Assembly (NCBI GenBank): GCA_023159155.1
Contig: JAJNNX010000057.1
Location: 124,001 to 188,000, forward strand
Reading direction: 5' to 3'
Origin: Ustulina deusta
Lineage: Eukaryota; Ascomycota; Sordariomycetes; Xylariales; Xylariaceae
Length of the DNA: 64,000 nt
The notes beneath the pieces are model-generated. The model was not told the DNA's origin, ran no database searches, and saw only the letters and a program-made list of their open reading frames with translations. The position numbers and the translations under genes are program-made. Below are positions 11,460-22,792 of the stretch, in pieces; position 1 is the stretch's first letter, and every line of letters begins with the position of its first letter.

Positions 11460-13800
11460 AAAATTTTTTTTAGTTTTTTTTAATATTATATAAAAGAACT
11501 TTTATGTTTATATTTATAAACGTTTATACTTATTTATATTAATAACGTTATTATTATTTTTTAAACTATAAAAAAATATATTAAATATTTTAATATTATT
11601 TTTAATATTTTAGCTATATTAGGTTATATTATAGCTTTAAAGAAATATTATTTTGCTTAATATAGTTTTAAAACTTTTAGCTAATATGTTTTTTGTTTAA
11701 GGCTTTTTATAAATAAATAAAAATATAAAGCAATTAAACAGCTCGATATATTGTATAATTTATAAGATTTAAAGCAAAAAATCGGTTTTATAAAGTATTA
11801 GTACTATTATATTTATTAATTTGCTAGTATTGCAGCGCTTTTAAACTAGATTAAAACATTTAGTTTTAAGAATTGTTTTAAAGTAGTTAATCTTAAGTAG
11901 GTATAATAAGCTAGAACTTATAAACTGCTTTTAGAAATATTGCCTTTTTAGCCGGACAAAAAAACTAGTATTATATTAAAAAAAGCTCGAAAGCAATACA
12001 AAGCAATACTTAAATATAAAAATAAAATATAAAAACAAGCTATTTAAGCATAGGAAATTTTTAAAACTTATATTTATAATATAGTTACGTTTGCTTTTTT
12101 TAATTATAAAAAATTATTTGTTTTTTAAGTTAACTTTAATTAATTAAATAGTATTAGTTTAACTTTTTACTAAATATAAAAAAATAGTAAACTATATTTT
12201 ATTTTATTTTTTTTTTATATTTTTATAAATATAGAAAAAAAATATAATTTATATAAAATAAAAATATATAAATTAGTATAAATATTAAAAAAACTTACTT
12301 AATATTTTAATTATAGCAATATTTATATTTATATTAATTATAATATTATTATTTAAGCTTTTTAAATTATTATTAAACAACTTAAAAATATAAATTAATT
12401 AGTTTTATAATACTTGTTTTTATTATAATATATTAACTAGATTAAAATATTTTATATATTAAAAAAAATACTAATTAATATAGATATTTTATTTTGTTTT
12501 TTAAAAAAAACTAAGCTTAATATTAAAGCTTTTATTAATATTATAATTTAAACCTTTATAATTATAAAAAGTTGCATATATGCTAATACTAACGTTTAAA
12601 ATCTTATTTAATAAGCCTAGCTTTAGCTTTAAGGTTTAGACCTAGCTTAGGATCTAGCTTAGCTATAATTTTAAGATTTAATATTAGCGCTAGTTTTTAT
12701 ACTAGTTTTAGATTTAGTTTATTTTTTTATAATATAATATATTTAATTTTTAAATAGCGTTACGTTAGTTAAAGCATAGCTTGCAATATTAAACTTGCTT
12801 GTTTTAGTATTATAAATAATTATTGTATAGCTTGTAACGTTAGACTTGCTTGCTTTAGTATTATAAATAATCACTTTATTAATAAGTTTTTTTATTATAC
12901 TAGATATAGAGCTAAAACTATAGTTATATAAAAATATAACTATTATATTTATTTATATATTAGAAAACTTATAATAAAAAATAGTTAAAATATTATAAAT
13001 AGATTATATTTTTAAAATAATATATAAGTAGCTATAAAAATAATATAATATAATAAAAAACAATACTAAAAGTTTTAATATTACTTTATATATATTTTGT
13101 TATAATTTAATTATATAACTATTATACTACTTAGATCTTTTTAGTAACTGGCTTATTATTTTAACTATTATATAAACAAAGGTTATATAACTAGCTTATA
13201 ATTATAAAACTTATATAAAAATAATACAGACTATAAATTTTATTTATACTTTTATTTATTTTCTTAAGATTAAAAAGTATATTACTAAGTATATAAATAT
13301 ATATCTAATTTATTAGCTGCTAAACAAAAAAAAAAAGCTATTCTATAGCAATATATAACTTATTTATACGCCTATAATTCTAATTTATATTTTATGTTTT
13401 GATTTTATTTTTGGTTTTTTTATATTTTTAAACAAAAATAACGCAATATTTATAATTATATACAAGACTACAAAATTTATAAAATATATTATTAATAAAT
13501 CAATATATAATATAAAAAACTAAGCTTAATTATATATTTAATAAATTTATTTAAACTAAGGGCTACCTGATTTATTTATATTTAATATAGACTTTAAATT
13601 TTTTAGTAGATTATAAATAGTATTATATAAAGCAGGTAGTATTATTATATAGTTATTTGTATTATATTACTAACAGGCTAATAATTAAATTAAAAAAATA
13701 ATCTAAATCTTTTAGACTTTGCTAATATTTATACTTAGGGCCTAACTAAATATAAACGTTTAAAAAAACTATATTAGTTATATAGTATATGTTTTAAATA
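11460..13800 (+). pseudogene. pol: RIP-killed gypsy pol: RT, RNase H, integrase
   Basis: One frame (first codon bases at multiples of 3) runs through all three domains with many TAA/TAG codons and no apparent frameshift in the recognisable parts. RT: the catalytic box reads Y-I-N-N at 11535-11546, explained by two G-to-A changes in YIDD, with an F-stop-Y-Y-I segment just upstream where FQ..I is expected. The RT/RNase H connection is near 11800-11870 (YY.Y......FASIAA). RNase H: a trace of the F-V-L-stop-V-N pattern (expected V-D) is near 12099-12140. Integrase: G-L-P-D at 13560-13571, followed by K-F-F-S-R and then Y-Y-stop-Q-A-N-N-stop at 13665-13688, matching the gypsy YHxQxDGQ motif after transitions only. 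The RT-RNase H-IN order is diagnostic of Ty3/gypsy rather than Ty1/copia. It is not functional. A chromodomain trace may follow near 14550-14620, but I would not insist on it. Confidence 0.85.
12781..12882. repeat. 51-bp tandem duplication
   Basis: Two consecutive copies (12781-12831 and 12832-12882) share CTTGC..GTTTTAGTATTATAAATAAT-like sequence. They differ mainly by transitions, so the duplication predates RIP or was mutated along with the rest. It lies between the RNase H and integrase remnants. Confidence 0.75.
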
Positions 13801-16800
13801 TATTTATATTAGTTATTATAACTAAAATGCTTTATAAGCTATTATATAATTAAAAGCTTAAAACTTTTTTGCTTATAGACTTTTTTTTAAGTAGTAATTA
13901 TATACAAACCTAATAAACGTTCTAATAAAAAGCTTTTAATGCTATAGCACTAATATAAACAAAAATAAAAATCTATTATAATTAGCAATATATTAAGCTT
14001 TTTTTTATTTTTAAAAATAATTTTATATATATTAAGCTTATAAAGCTAAGCAAATCGGAATATTATTTAAATAACTAGACTAAGCTTAGCTTTTGTAAAG
14101 TTGGTCCGTTTTTTATAAAGAAATGCTTTAGTAATCTTAGGTACTACGTTAAGCTACCTAACTAGTTGTACTAATAATAAGATATTTTTATTAAATATTT
14201 TAAGCTAGCAAAAAAGAATATATTTAGTAAGCTATAGCTAGAGCCTAGCAGTATTAAAAGTAGCAGTATTAAAAAATAGATAATTAAAAAGATTTTAGCC
14301 TATATATATATATGCTTAACTAACTTTTTTATTATAGCTATTTAGCTATGTTATAAAATTAAATAAATAAAATATAATATATATATATAAGAACTAGCTA
14401 ATATATTTTAGTTTAATATTTTTAAATTATTAAAGTTATATTATAATAAAACAAAAATAACAATATTTATAGTTAAATTATATTTTTATAATATTAATAC
14501 TTTATTAGTTTTATTTATTTAATTGTTCTAAATAAAATATTAAAAAATTTAAAGCCGGTCGAAAAGCTAAAGCGGAAAAATATTAATATATATAATATTT
14601 GTCCGTATAAATAAAAGGGCTTATTTATAAAAAGTTTTAATTAAATATATTTTATAACTATATAAATATTTTAATATTTTGATTGCTTTTTTGGATGCTT
14701 ATTTAGGTACCCTTTTTAAGTTTGCTATATTTAATATATTTATTATAGTGCTTTCTGCTACTTTATATATATATTAATAAAATAAAAATATATAAATATT
14801 TAAATATTTAAATATTTTATACTTATTTATACTAATTATTTTTTTATTTTTTTATTACTTTTATATTTATTTAACTTTATAATTATAGTTATATTTTTTA
14901 TATATAGCTTTTTAAATCTTTGTATTTTTTATTTATTATATATTTATAGTTTTTATAATATTATAAATTATATATTTATAATATTTTTTTTTAAACTTGC
15001 TTTAGATATTATTAAAATAAATAGTTTTAGTACTACTTTTTTAGTATATAATTATATTATATATAACCTAACTACTTAGCTTATTTTATTAAATATATTT
15101 ATTTATTAATAGCTATAAGTTATTATATTTTTTATTAATAATATATATATAATTTATTTTATTAAACCTAGCTATTATTTTTTTAGTAACAAAGCGATAT
15201 ATTGGGCTATTTTAGCTATTTATTTTAATATTAGACCTAATAACAAGTTTTATATATATTAGATTACGCTTAAAGTAAATATAAATATATTAATTATTTT
15301 GCTAAATAGCTTATATTTTTTTTTTATAAAAAGATAGAACTTGCTAGCTTTTTTTTAACTTTAGCAAAATTAATACTATTATTTTTAATATTATTATAGC
15401 CGAAATTTCTATTTTAAATAATTAGAAAACTATTTTTAAATTATTTAAGTATTAGGAAACTTAATATAATAAATATAAACTAATTAAATATATTTTTGTT
15501 TATATTAATATTAACAAAATATATTATATTTGATTTATATATAATAATATATTTATTTAATTAGCTTTTAATAATAATATTTTTAAATAAGTTTATATTA
15601 ATCTAGTATATTAGAATTTTTTATATAACAAATATAATAGTATAGAATATAATTATATAATCTGTTCTAATTGCTACAATAATAATCTTTATTTTTATTA
15701 TAGTTATTCTAGTTATTATAAATCTTAATATAAACTTATAAAAAATATTATTTATATTATTTGCTATATAAAAAATAATTATTTTTGTTCCGAATATTTT
15801 TATTTTTTTATTTTATTTATAAATGCCCTAAACAATCCGGAACTTTTATAGCAATCTGTTTTATATAATAATACGCTATTTATTAAAACTATTAACCTTA
15901 TTTTAAATATTATATTTATACTAAACAATAATATAAACTTTATAAAACAATTTTAATAAATATTTTATATTAATAAATATAATAAATATAAAAGCAAATA
16001 TATTTTAGCTATTATAACGTGTTTTATAACTTATAATATTTTAAAAAGTAAAGTAAGCCAAAAAAAACTTAAATAAATAAACTTTTAGCTTATGCTTTTT
16101 TATTATTTTAACTATATATTATTTTTTAGATCGAGTTATATACTAGCTTATTATAATATAATTAAAATTAATAATGCTTAATTTAGAATATAAAATATTT
16201 ATATTTATTATAAATATTAAATAAAGTTTATAAAAGTATATAAAATATTTGCGAATATTTATTTTTTTTATATAGCTTTTATTTAAAAGTTTATTATTAC
16301 TGAAATAAGCAAAAGTTTAATATATAATTAGCTAGTAAAACAAAGCTATAAAAATCTATTAAAAGCTCTAAAATATAATATATTATTTATTAAGTTTATA
16401 GTAAATATTTTAGCTGCTATAAATAATATTTATTATATATTATGCTTAAACTATATAGCCTAGCTTATTAATATGTTTTTTAATAATTTTATTTAATAAC
16501 TTAATTTTTGTAGCAAACTTATAGCAAACTTAGATTTATTATATAAATTTAAAATTAGTATTCTATGCTATAATAAAAAAAGCAAAAAAATAATCGGCAT
16601 TTTTATAAAAAGCTATAAAAAATAGAATATGTTCCTATATAAACCGCTTATATAAAATACTAAAAATAGCAAGTTTAATATATTTAATAAATTTATTTTT
16701 TATAAAAATGCTGCTTTTAAATATTAAAAGTATTTTTAAATATTTATAATTCTGCAAAAAAAATCGATCTTTTTATCTTATGCTATTATTTATAAATATT

Positions 16801-16910
16801 ATTACTAGAACAGCTTTTTAAAGCTTATTTTATAATAGCTTATGTTTGCTTTAGTAATACTTTTTTATAATATAATAAATTATAGCTATCTTATTGCCTA
16901 GCTTTTTTTT

Positions 16911-17189
16911 TTGTTATATTTCTACTGCTTAGCTAATACTTTTTGGTTTAATAATTTTTATAAAATTAAATTTGTAAATATGTTTTATAAGCTTTATAAC
17001 TTATTTAAAACTAAAATTAGCAAAGCTAAAGCTATTAATATAATTATTAAGGAGATTTTAAAAGCCTGCGCTATAGCCCGTAATATTAGTAAAAGTAGAC
17101 AATTTTATATGTTTGGTTATATAAAGCAATATTTTAAATCTATTTTGGCAACTATTCTAGAAGGCCTTAAGAAAACTTATAATAAATAG
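16911..17189 (+). pseudogene. Surviving 92-codon frame inside the element
   Basis: This is the longest non-repetitive open frame in the AT-rich block, with a Lys/Ile-rich product. The stretch around 17040-17190 keeps noticeably more C and G than its surroundings. It starts from a non-ATG codon and ends at a TAG. I recognise no domain. It is probably a chance-spared fragment of a former + strand gene of the element and not an expressed protein. Confidence 0.3.
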
Positions 17190-18181
17190 CTTAAAAACTT
17201 AATACTATAGTTTTTTTTTTAATACTAAAAACTATAAAATAAATATAAGCAACGTATTAAAAATATAGTTATATAATAATAATATTTTAAACTATTTACT
17301 GCTCTTACTAAAATAATTAAATATATACTTTAGTATATAACTATTTATTATTAACTAAACAAAAAATAAAACAATATTGCACTAATTGCTTTTATTATTT
17401 TTGTTTTTTTATATTTTTTTTAAAAAGCTACCTAAGGTTTAAAAAAGCTTGTTTTATTTAAAATCCCTAATTCTAATATTTCCGAATAGCTTAGTAGCAA
17501 GAAATATCTTGTTTAAGTTATAAAAACTATATTATATCCCAACGTTTTAATTATTTTTAATACTATAATTTATAAAAATATTATAAAAGCAGAAATAAAG
17601 GCTATTACTAATATAATTATTAATAAAAATAATAATAACTATTTTTTACTTTTTTATTTTTAAGCTATAAATTTTAATTAAAAATATATTTACTATTATA
17701 ACTTTAAAATCTTTTTTGTTATAGCTTATTTTATAAATTATATTTTAGGTTTATTAGTAAGCAAATATTGCTATTTTATAGCCCTACTTTATAAAGCAAC
17801 TATAGTTGCCTTTTTTTTTATAGATTCTATAACTTTTATATTTTAAAAAAATCAAAAAAAAATTAATAAAAATAAAGCTTAACAATTGAACTTATTGTTG
17901 TTCCGAACTGCTATTTAATATAAAATAGTTATTTATTATTAATCCTATAATATTACTAAAAAGCAATCTAATTATTTTTTTGCTACTTATATTAAATTTA
18001 ATAATAAATAACGCAAAATTATTATATATAATATTAAAAAATGTTTTTTTAGTATTAAACTTATATATAAATATTCTAAAAGTAATAAGACTTTTATTAT
18101 AGTTTTTTTTAAAAAGCTTCTTGCTTAGGACCTAGTATTAAATATAGTATTAAATATTATAAAAGTACTAATATAGCCTTT

Positions 18182-18360
18182 TAATAATAACAACTAAGGC
18201 AATAGTTTTATAAGCAATAATAACGCTAATAATAATACTAATTAAGCTATTACTTAAGATATAGGAGTATTAATATAATTATTTAATAATAGCAGCTAAA
18301 GCAATAGTTTTACAAGTAATAATAACGCTACCTAAGCTATTACTTGGGATACAAGCGTTA
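18182..18360. repeat. Imperfect tandem duplication, about 102-bp period
   Basis: The phrase GCAATAGTTTTATAAGCAAT...AACGCT near 18200 recurs as GCAATAGTTTTACAAGTAAT...AACGCT near 18300, followed in both by AAGCTATTACTT. Differences are mostly transitions. It lies in the unexplained 3' part of the element. Confidence 0.6.
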
Positions 18361-21010
18361 CCTAAGTTTCTAGTTAGAATAATATTATTATATATACTAA
18401 AACATAAGCTAATTAAAACAACGCTAATACAAAAGTTATATATTTTAATATTACTATTAAACAAACTACTATTAACTTTTATGCTAAATAAACAATATTT
18501 ATAATATAACCTATAAATATCTAATCTATACATAGCTAATCCGCCTTTTAATATATTTAAGTTATTATTATTAGTAATAATAATTATTAATTAAACAATA
18601 TAGCATATATTATTTACTAGAACTAAACAAAATATAATTTAAATACTAAACCTAAAATTATTCGAGCTATAATTATTACTACTATAATAAAGCATATATT
18701 TTATAAAACAAATAAGCAATATATACCTAAAAATTTTACAAACTTGCTTAAACCCGAATGTTTTTTTATATAGTTTATATAAAATACTATTAATATAAAA
18801 AACAAAAAAACTACTATTTAAAAAAGCCCTAAATTAATCAAATTAGTTATAAATAAGTATATAATATAATAAAAAATAAACTTTTTTGTTTAGTATATTT
18901 TTTTTAATTTTAAAATTTACAAGCTTAATTTTAACTTTTAAAAAAAAAAAAGCAAAAAAACATATAAACAGCTTTATAAACAACTTATTAAATATATATA
19001 TAAAAAAACTAATATTATTGTTTATATTTTTTTTGTTTTATTTATTATTAGTTTTATTTTTAATATATAAGTTTTAATTATTAATAAAAAATAAAAAATA
19101 ACCAAAGCTAATATATTTATTGTTTTTATATAAATTAACGTAATAGTTTATATTTTTGCCAGAAATAGCAAGCAAATTTGTTTGCTTTTTTTTTTAATAA
19201 GTAGTTATTATAGTAAGCTAGATTAGCTTACTTATTTTTTTAACTTATTTATACTATAGCTTAAACTTTTAATAAATATTTATATAAAATAATTAAGCGC
19301 TATTTATTTTTATTATTTTAAGATTAATTATTATACTAAAAGTAGCATTTTATAATTTATATTTATAAAGTTTTATAATAGTTTTATGCTTAAAAATCTT
19401 TATAACTATAACAATCTAATAATTATTTAATTCTGGACGTTTGCTAAAAATATTATTTATAAAACTATTAATAGATCGGCTTTTTTCTTAAACATTAAAA
19501 AAAACAATAATAAACTTGCTAATAGAAATAGTTTTATTAATTAGGTTAATACTAAATATATTTACAATTTTATTGTTTTAATCTTTTAAGCTAATTTATA
19601 CTAGCTTAACAAGCAATACTTAAATATTAGTATTATTATTTTTTATAATACCTAAATTAATAAAATTAATAAAAAACTATTTATACTTATAACTATTAAG
19701 ATTATTTTTAAAATAGTTATTATATATACTGCTTAAAGTATATAAAGCAATAAATATAATATTATTATTATTAATCTAGTATGTATTAAATAACTTAGAT
19801 TTATTAAATAACAAAATCTTAGCTTAGTTATAATATTATAGGCTTATTATAGCTAGTTTATTATTAGTAATACTATTATATAGGCTAGATCCAGCCGCGC
19901 TAACCCTAGCAATAAATAGTTAATATATTATAAAAACTACTATTTAAACTATACTACTATTATATTTTTTTCTAAAAATATATAAAAATTAGAATATAAA
20001 CTTTACTATTAAACTTATTATAAGTCCTAGCCCAACTATAATAAATTAATTTATATTAACTATAATAATAAATATTATATTTAATACTGCTTGTGTTTTA
20101 TTATTTATTTTTTTAAAACTATAGTTAATACTACTATAGCTGCTAAGTTTACTAGCTAGCCTAAATATATTAAAAAAAAATATATATATATTTATATTTT
20201 ATTTTTGCTAGATTAAAGAATATAGAACTATTAATAAGTTTAAAAATTAGCCTAACAATATTACTTTACGCAAAAAAATACCCGCAAACATTATTAACTA
20301 AACTAAGCTTAACAAAAATATTATATATTTTAAAGCGGTACTTTTTGAAAAAGAAGCAAAAATTTGCAAAAACAAGCAATATATTAAAAAAAATAAGTCT
20401 AAATATATTAAAACTCTAATTATAAAGCTTTAGCTTAGTTATACTAATTAAAATTTTATACTAACGCTTAATATAGCTGAACGTAAAACTTGCATGCTTA
20501 AGATTATTATAGTAAACTTTTTATAAAAGAAATTCCTATTTATAGCTTAAAAAATCGCTACTTATATTATTTAATAATAAATAAGTACAAAAAAATAGCT
20601 TATTATTTTTTTATTTAATAGTTAGCGCGTATTTTTATATAAAGTATAGCAATATATTATTTTTGTTAATTTTGCTTAAAACGTAGCATATTAGTTCAAT
20701 ATAAATACTAGTAAATAAAAGTTAGTTATTAAATATATTAAGATTATTAAGTATATTTTTTATATAATATATTATAAAATAACCTATATAATATAAAACA
20801 AAGTTCTAATATTTAATGTTTAGATTTTTATTATTTAACTTAGACTTATAACTATTAATAAAAATATAGTTTAATATAACGTAGTTTTTACTAATAAAAA
20901 CGCAGTAACCATAATTAATAGTTACTTTAATATAATAGATAATACTATTAGTTATAATTTAAATAATAAAATAAAAGACTTTAAGGACAATATATTTAAT
21001 ATAGATAGAT

Positions 21011-21102
21011 TTAATAAATAAAATAGAAAATATTTAATAAATAAAACAGAAAATACTTAATAAATAAAACAGAAAATACTTAATAAATAAAACAAAAAAT
21101 AA
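21011..21102. repeat. 23-bp tandem repeat, 4 units, before the purine tract
   Basis: Units TTAATAAATAAAACAGAAAA + TAC start at 21011, 21034, 21057 and 21080. The array ends about 30 bp before the polypurine tract, in the untranslated 3' part of the element. Variation among units is transitions only. Confidence 0.9.
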
Positions 21103-21132
21103 TTATATATTACAAAAATGTAATTTTAATTT

Positions 21133-21143
21133 AGAAAAAGGGA
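21133..21143 (+). promoter_or_regulatory. Polypurine tract (plus-strand primer)
   Basis: The AGAAAAAGGGA purine run lies one base before the 3' LTR start at 21145, exactly where retrotransposon plus-strand DNA synthesis is primed. It confirms + orientation and the LTR boundary. Confidence 0.85.
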
Positions 21144-21144
21144 T

Positions 21145-21348
21145 TGTTACGTTATATAACTGGGTTAGTATTATATAACTTAGCCCTACTTATTTTATAC
21201 TATAGCTTAACTTTTGCTTATAAAGGTTAAGATAGAGATCTTTTCTTTTAGCAAGTTATATTTAAGTTCTGTTTAGATTGTTCTTTTTTATGTAATACGT
21301 GGCTAGCACGTACTATACGCTACAATACACTAATTGCAGCCCATTACA
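21145..21348 (+). repeat. 3' LTR (204 bp)
   Basis: Gap-free partner of 5988-6191. Its right half keeps more C and G (for example GTAATACGTGGCTAGCACG) than the same half of the 5' LTR, while its left half is more AT-shifted. It is followed immediately by the second AAACC copy at 21349-21353. Confidence 0.95.
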
Positions 21349-21429
21349 AAACCGACACTTAGGAAAGCGAACAAAATCAAGAATCATAACGATAGGTTTG
21401 AATCTAGTTTTGTAACGTCCAGCGGATGA
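21349..21429 (+). pseudogene. Severed 3' end of the dynamin-like gene
   Basis: Deleting the element plus one AAACC copy joins 5987 to 21354 in frame. The reading frame then continues through a basic Lys/Arg/Asn-rich tail to a TGA at 21427-21429. This would give the empty-site protein 781 residues, against 767 now. The tail has no start of its own and is presumably no longer translated. I assume no further intron in this piece. Confidence 0.75.
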
Positions 21430-22792
21430 ACTGGATATATGTGTTGGGGAGGCAGAAGGGCATTGCATCGCTATGCGTTAAAACGTGCTTGAGACATAAG
21501 ATGAGATGATATTAATGGGTCAGTCTTTGCGGTAGGTAGGTAATGATCAGCTTTCGCTGCCAAGTTTCTGGGGGGATAGAATCTAAACATTATTATCTCC
21601 AAAAACATTGTTATTGTGACATGGGACTTGGAAAATAAGATAAGGTAGCTGTTTGCACTGCCGTCGCTTTCAACACGACAGAGCCGATGGTGATGTTGAA
21701 GCAAGGGATTTTCCCAAGTAGACTAGGAATGATGCTGTGCATGTCGGTATCTGGGAGTCCAGGGTTATAGTATACTCGGTAATACACGGATGATAGTTAT
21801 TGTAGTGGAGTGTACGGTTGTAGTGAAAATTACCTGGGAAGATCCACCAGAGAGTCCTAGGGTATACCCATGTTAGAAACCATGTCGATAGACTGACCAC
21901 CGGGCATATTATATGTAAACTATACTATTTACACGCTGAATCCCCCATAATGTTTCCCAGCGCCAGGCCTCTGTTTGGCGGGAGAATGGAACAGCAGATT
22001 GCGTCCTCGGGTGTATCTCAGTTGTAATGTCCGAAGTTGCTGCTGTGCCGGTGTGCATGAACTAATCTCCAAGTTCGTACCGTAGTTGATGACAAACTCA
22101 AATATGTAAACTTTGCTTTTTGTGTTGAGCTGATGTTACATCCAAATCTTAATTCGGCAACGGAGCAGCCAATATGGTAAGCCTTCCTCTCGGTAGCGAG
22201 TTATTTCCCACCTCTAGCTTCCGAACTAGTGACGCCTCAGCCTGGATTCCACCAATGTGGCAAAAATTAACAATGTCGGCAGTACTCGCGTATGTACGCC
22301 AAGGACGCAATCTAGTCACGTCTCGCGATGTGAGTTGGACCTTGGAACCGGGTTCCCGGGGATCCGCTATGTTACCTGCAGTTCCAGGCTTTTACGACCC
22401 GTGGTGCGGCCGGGGGCTGATAACTTGCCCAAAGAGGGAGCTGCTATTATCAGAGTTCCCCAGAGGAGAGGGTTGAATGGTCGAATGGTCACGAGTATGG
22501 TTTGCGCTTTAAAAGTAAGCTCTGGCCGCGCCACGGCGCGCGGCCTGACAGACTTACTGAACTCTCGATGTGCACTCGTCGCGATGGTGTCAAACTACTC
22601 CCGCTCGGATAGTTGCTAGTTGGCTAGCAATGGACGAACAAGCTCGTTTTCTTGCCACGTTTAAGTCCACTAAAAAAGCTTGTTGCGGATGACGTGCGTC
22701 TGTCCGTAGAATAAGGCCAAATCTACTCCCCATGAGCCTGACGGCTCAGGTTCAACCAACCTCAACTCAACGAGAATGTAAACCCGTTCACG
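21430..22792. other. Intergenic region upstream of the GT71 gene
   Basis: Normal base composition returns right after the element. Short overlapping frames at 22174-22619 lack any recognisable domain. A GGTAGGTAGGTA run is at 21531-21542. The 3' part is presumably promoter and leader of the mannosyltransferase gene at 22793. Confidence 0.6.

Larger units (their letters stand above)
13801..21144 (+). other. Unexplained 7.3-kb 3' part of the element
   Basis: Ty3/gypsy elements normally end soon after integrase, but here more than 7 kb follows before the 3' LTR. All of it is RIP-altered. Stretches look formerly protein-coding on the + strand: a 92-codon open frame at 16911-17189 that keeps codons such as GCC, GGC and CGT, and a frame around 20220-20540 with few stops. 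I could not assign a family. It could be cargo genes, an envelope-like third ORF, or a second transposon nested inside before RIP. Confidence 0.5.
5988..21348 (+). mobile_element. RIP-degraded Ty3/gypsy LTR retrotransposon, 15.4 kb
   Basis: It is bounded by two 204-bp direct repeats beginning TGTTACG and ending TTATA (5') or TTACA (3'). The host 5-mer AAACC occurs at 5983-5987 and again at 21349-21353. The right border of the AT-rich block coincides with the 3' LTR; the left border is inside the 5' LTR. The sequence after the 5' LTR (6192, TAGTAGC) could be a RIP-altered initiator-tRNA-Met primer site, normally TGGTAGC. A purine run AGAAAAAGGGA (21133-21143) lies just before the 3' LTR, so the element is on the + strand. 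Decayed RT, RNase H and integrase in that order make it Ty3/gypsy. The interior is overwhelmingly A/T with TA steps everywhere, as expected after RIP. It is certainly non-autonomous now. At 15.4 kb it is far longer than ordinary fungal gypsy elements (5-8 kb), so it may carry extra genes or a nested insertion. Confidence 0.95.

Noticed and set aside
6192..21144. AT-rich block as mitochondrial DNA or a centromere core
   Set aside because: LTR boundaries, the target duplication and the gypsy pol remnants explain the block as one RIP-altered retrotransposon. No mitochondrial genes are present.
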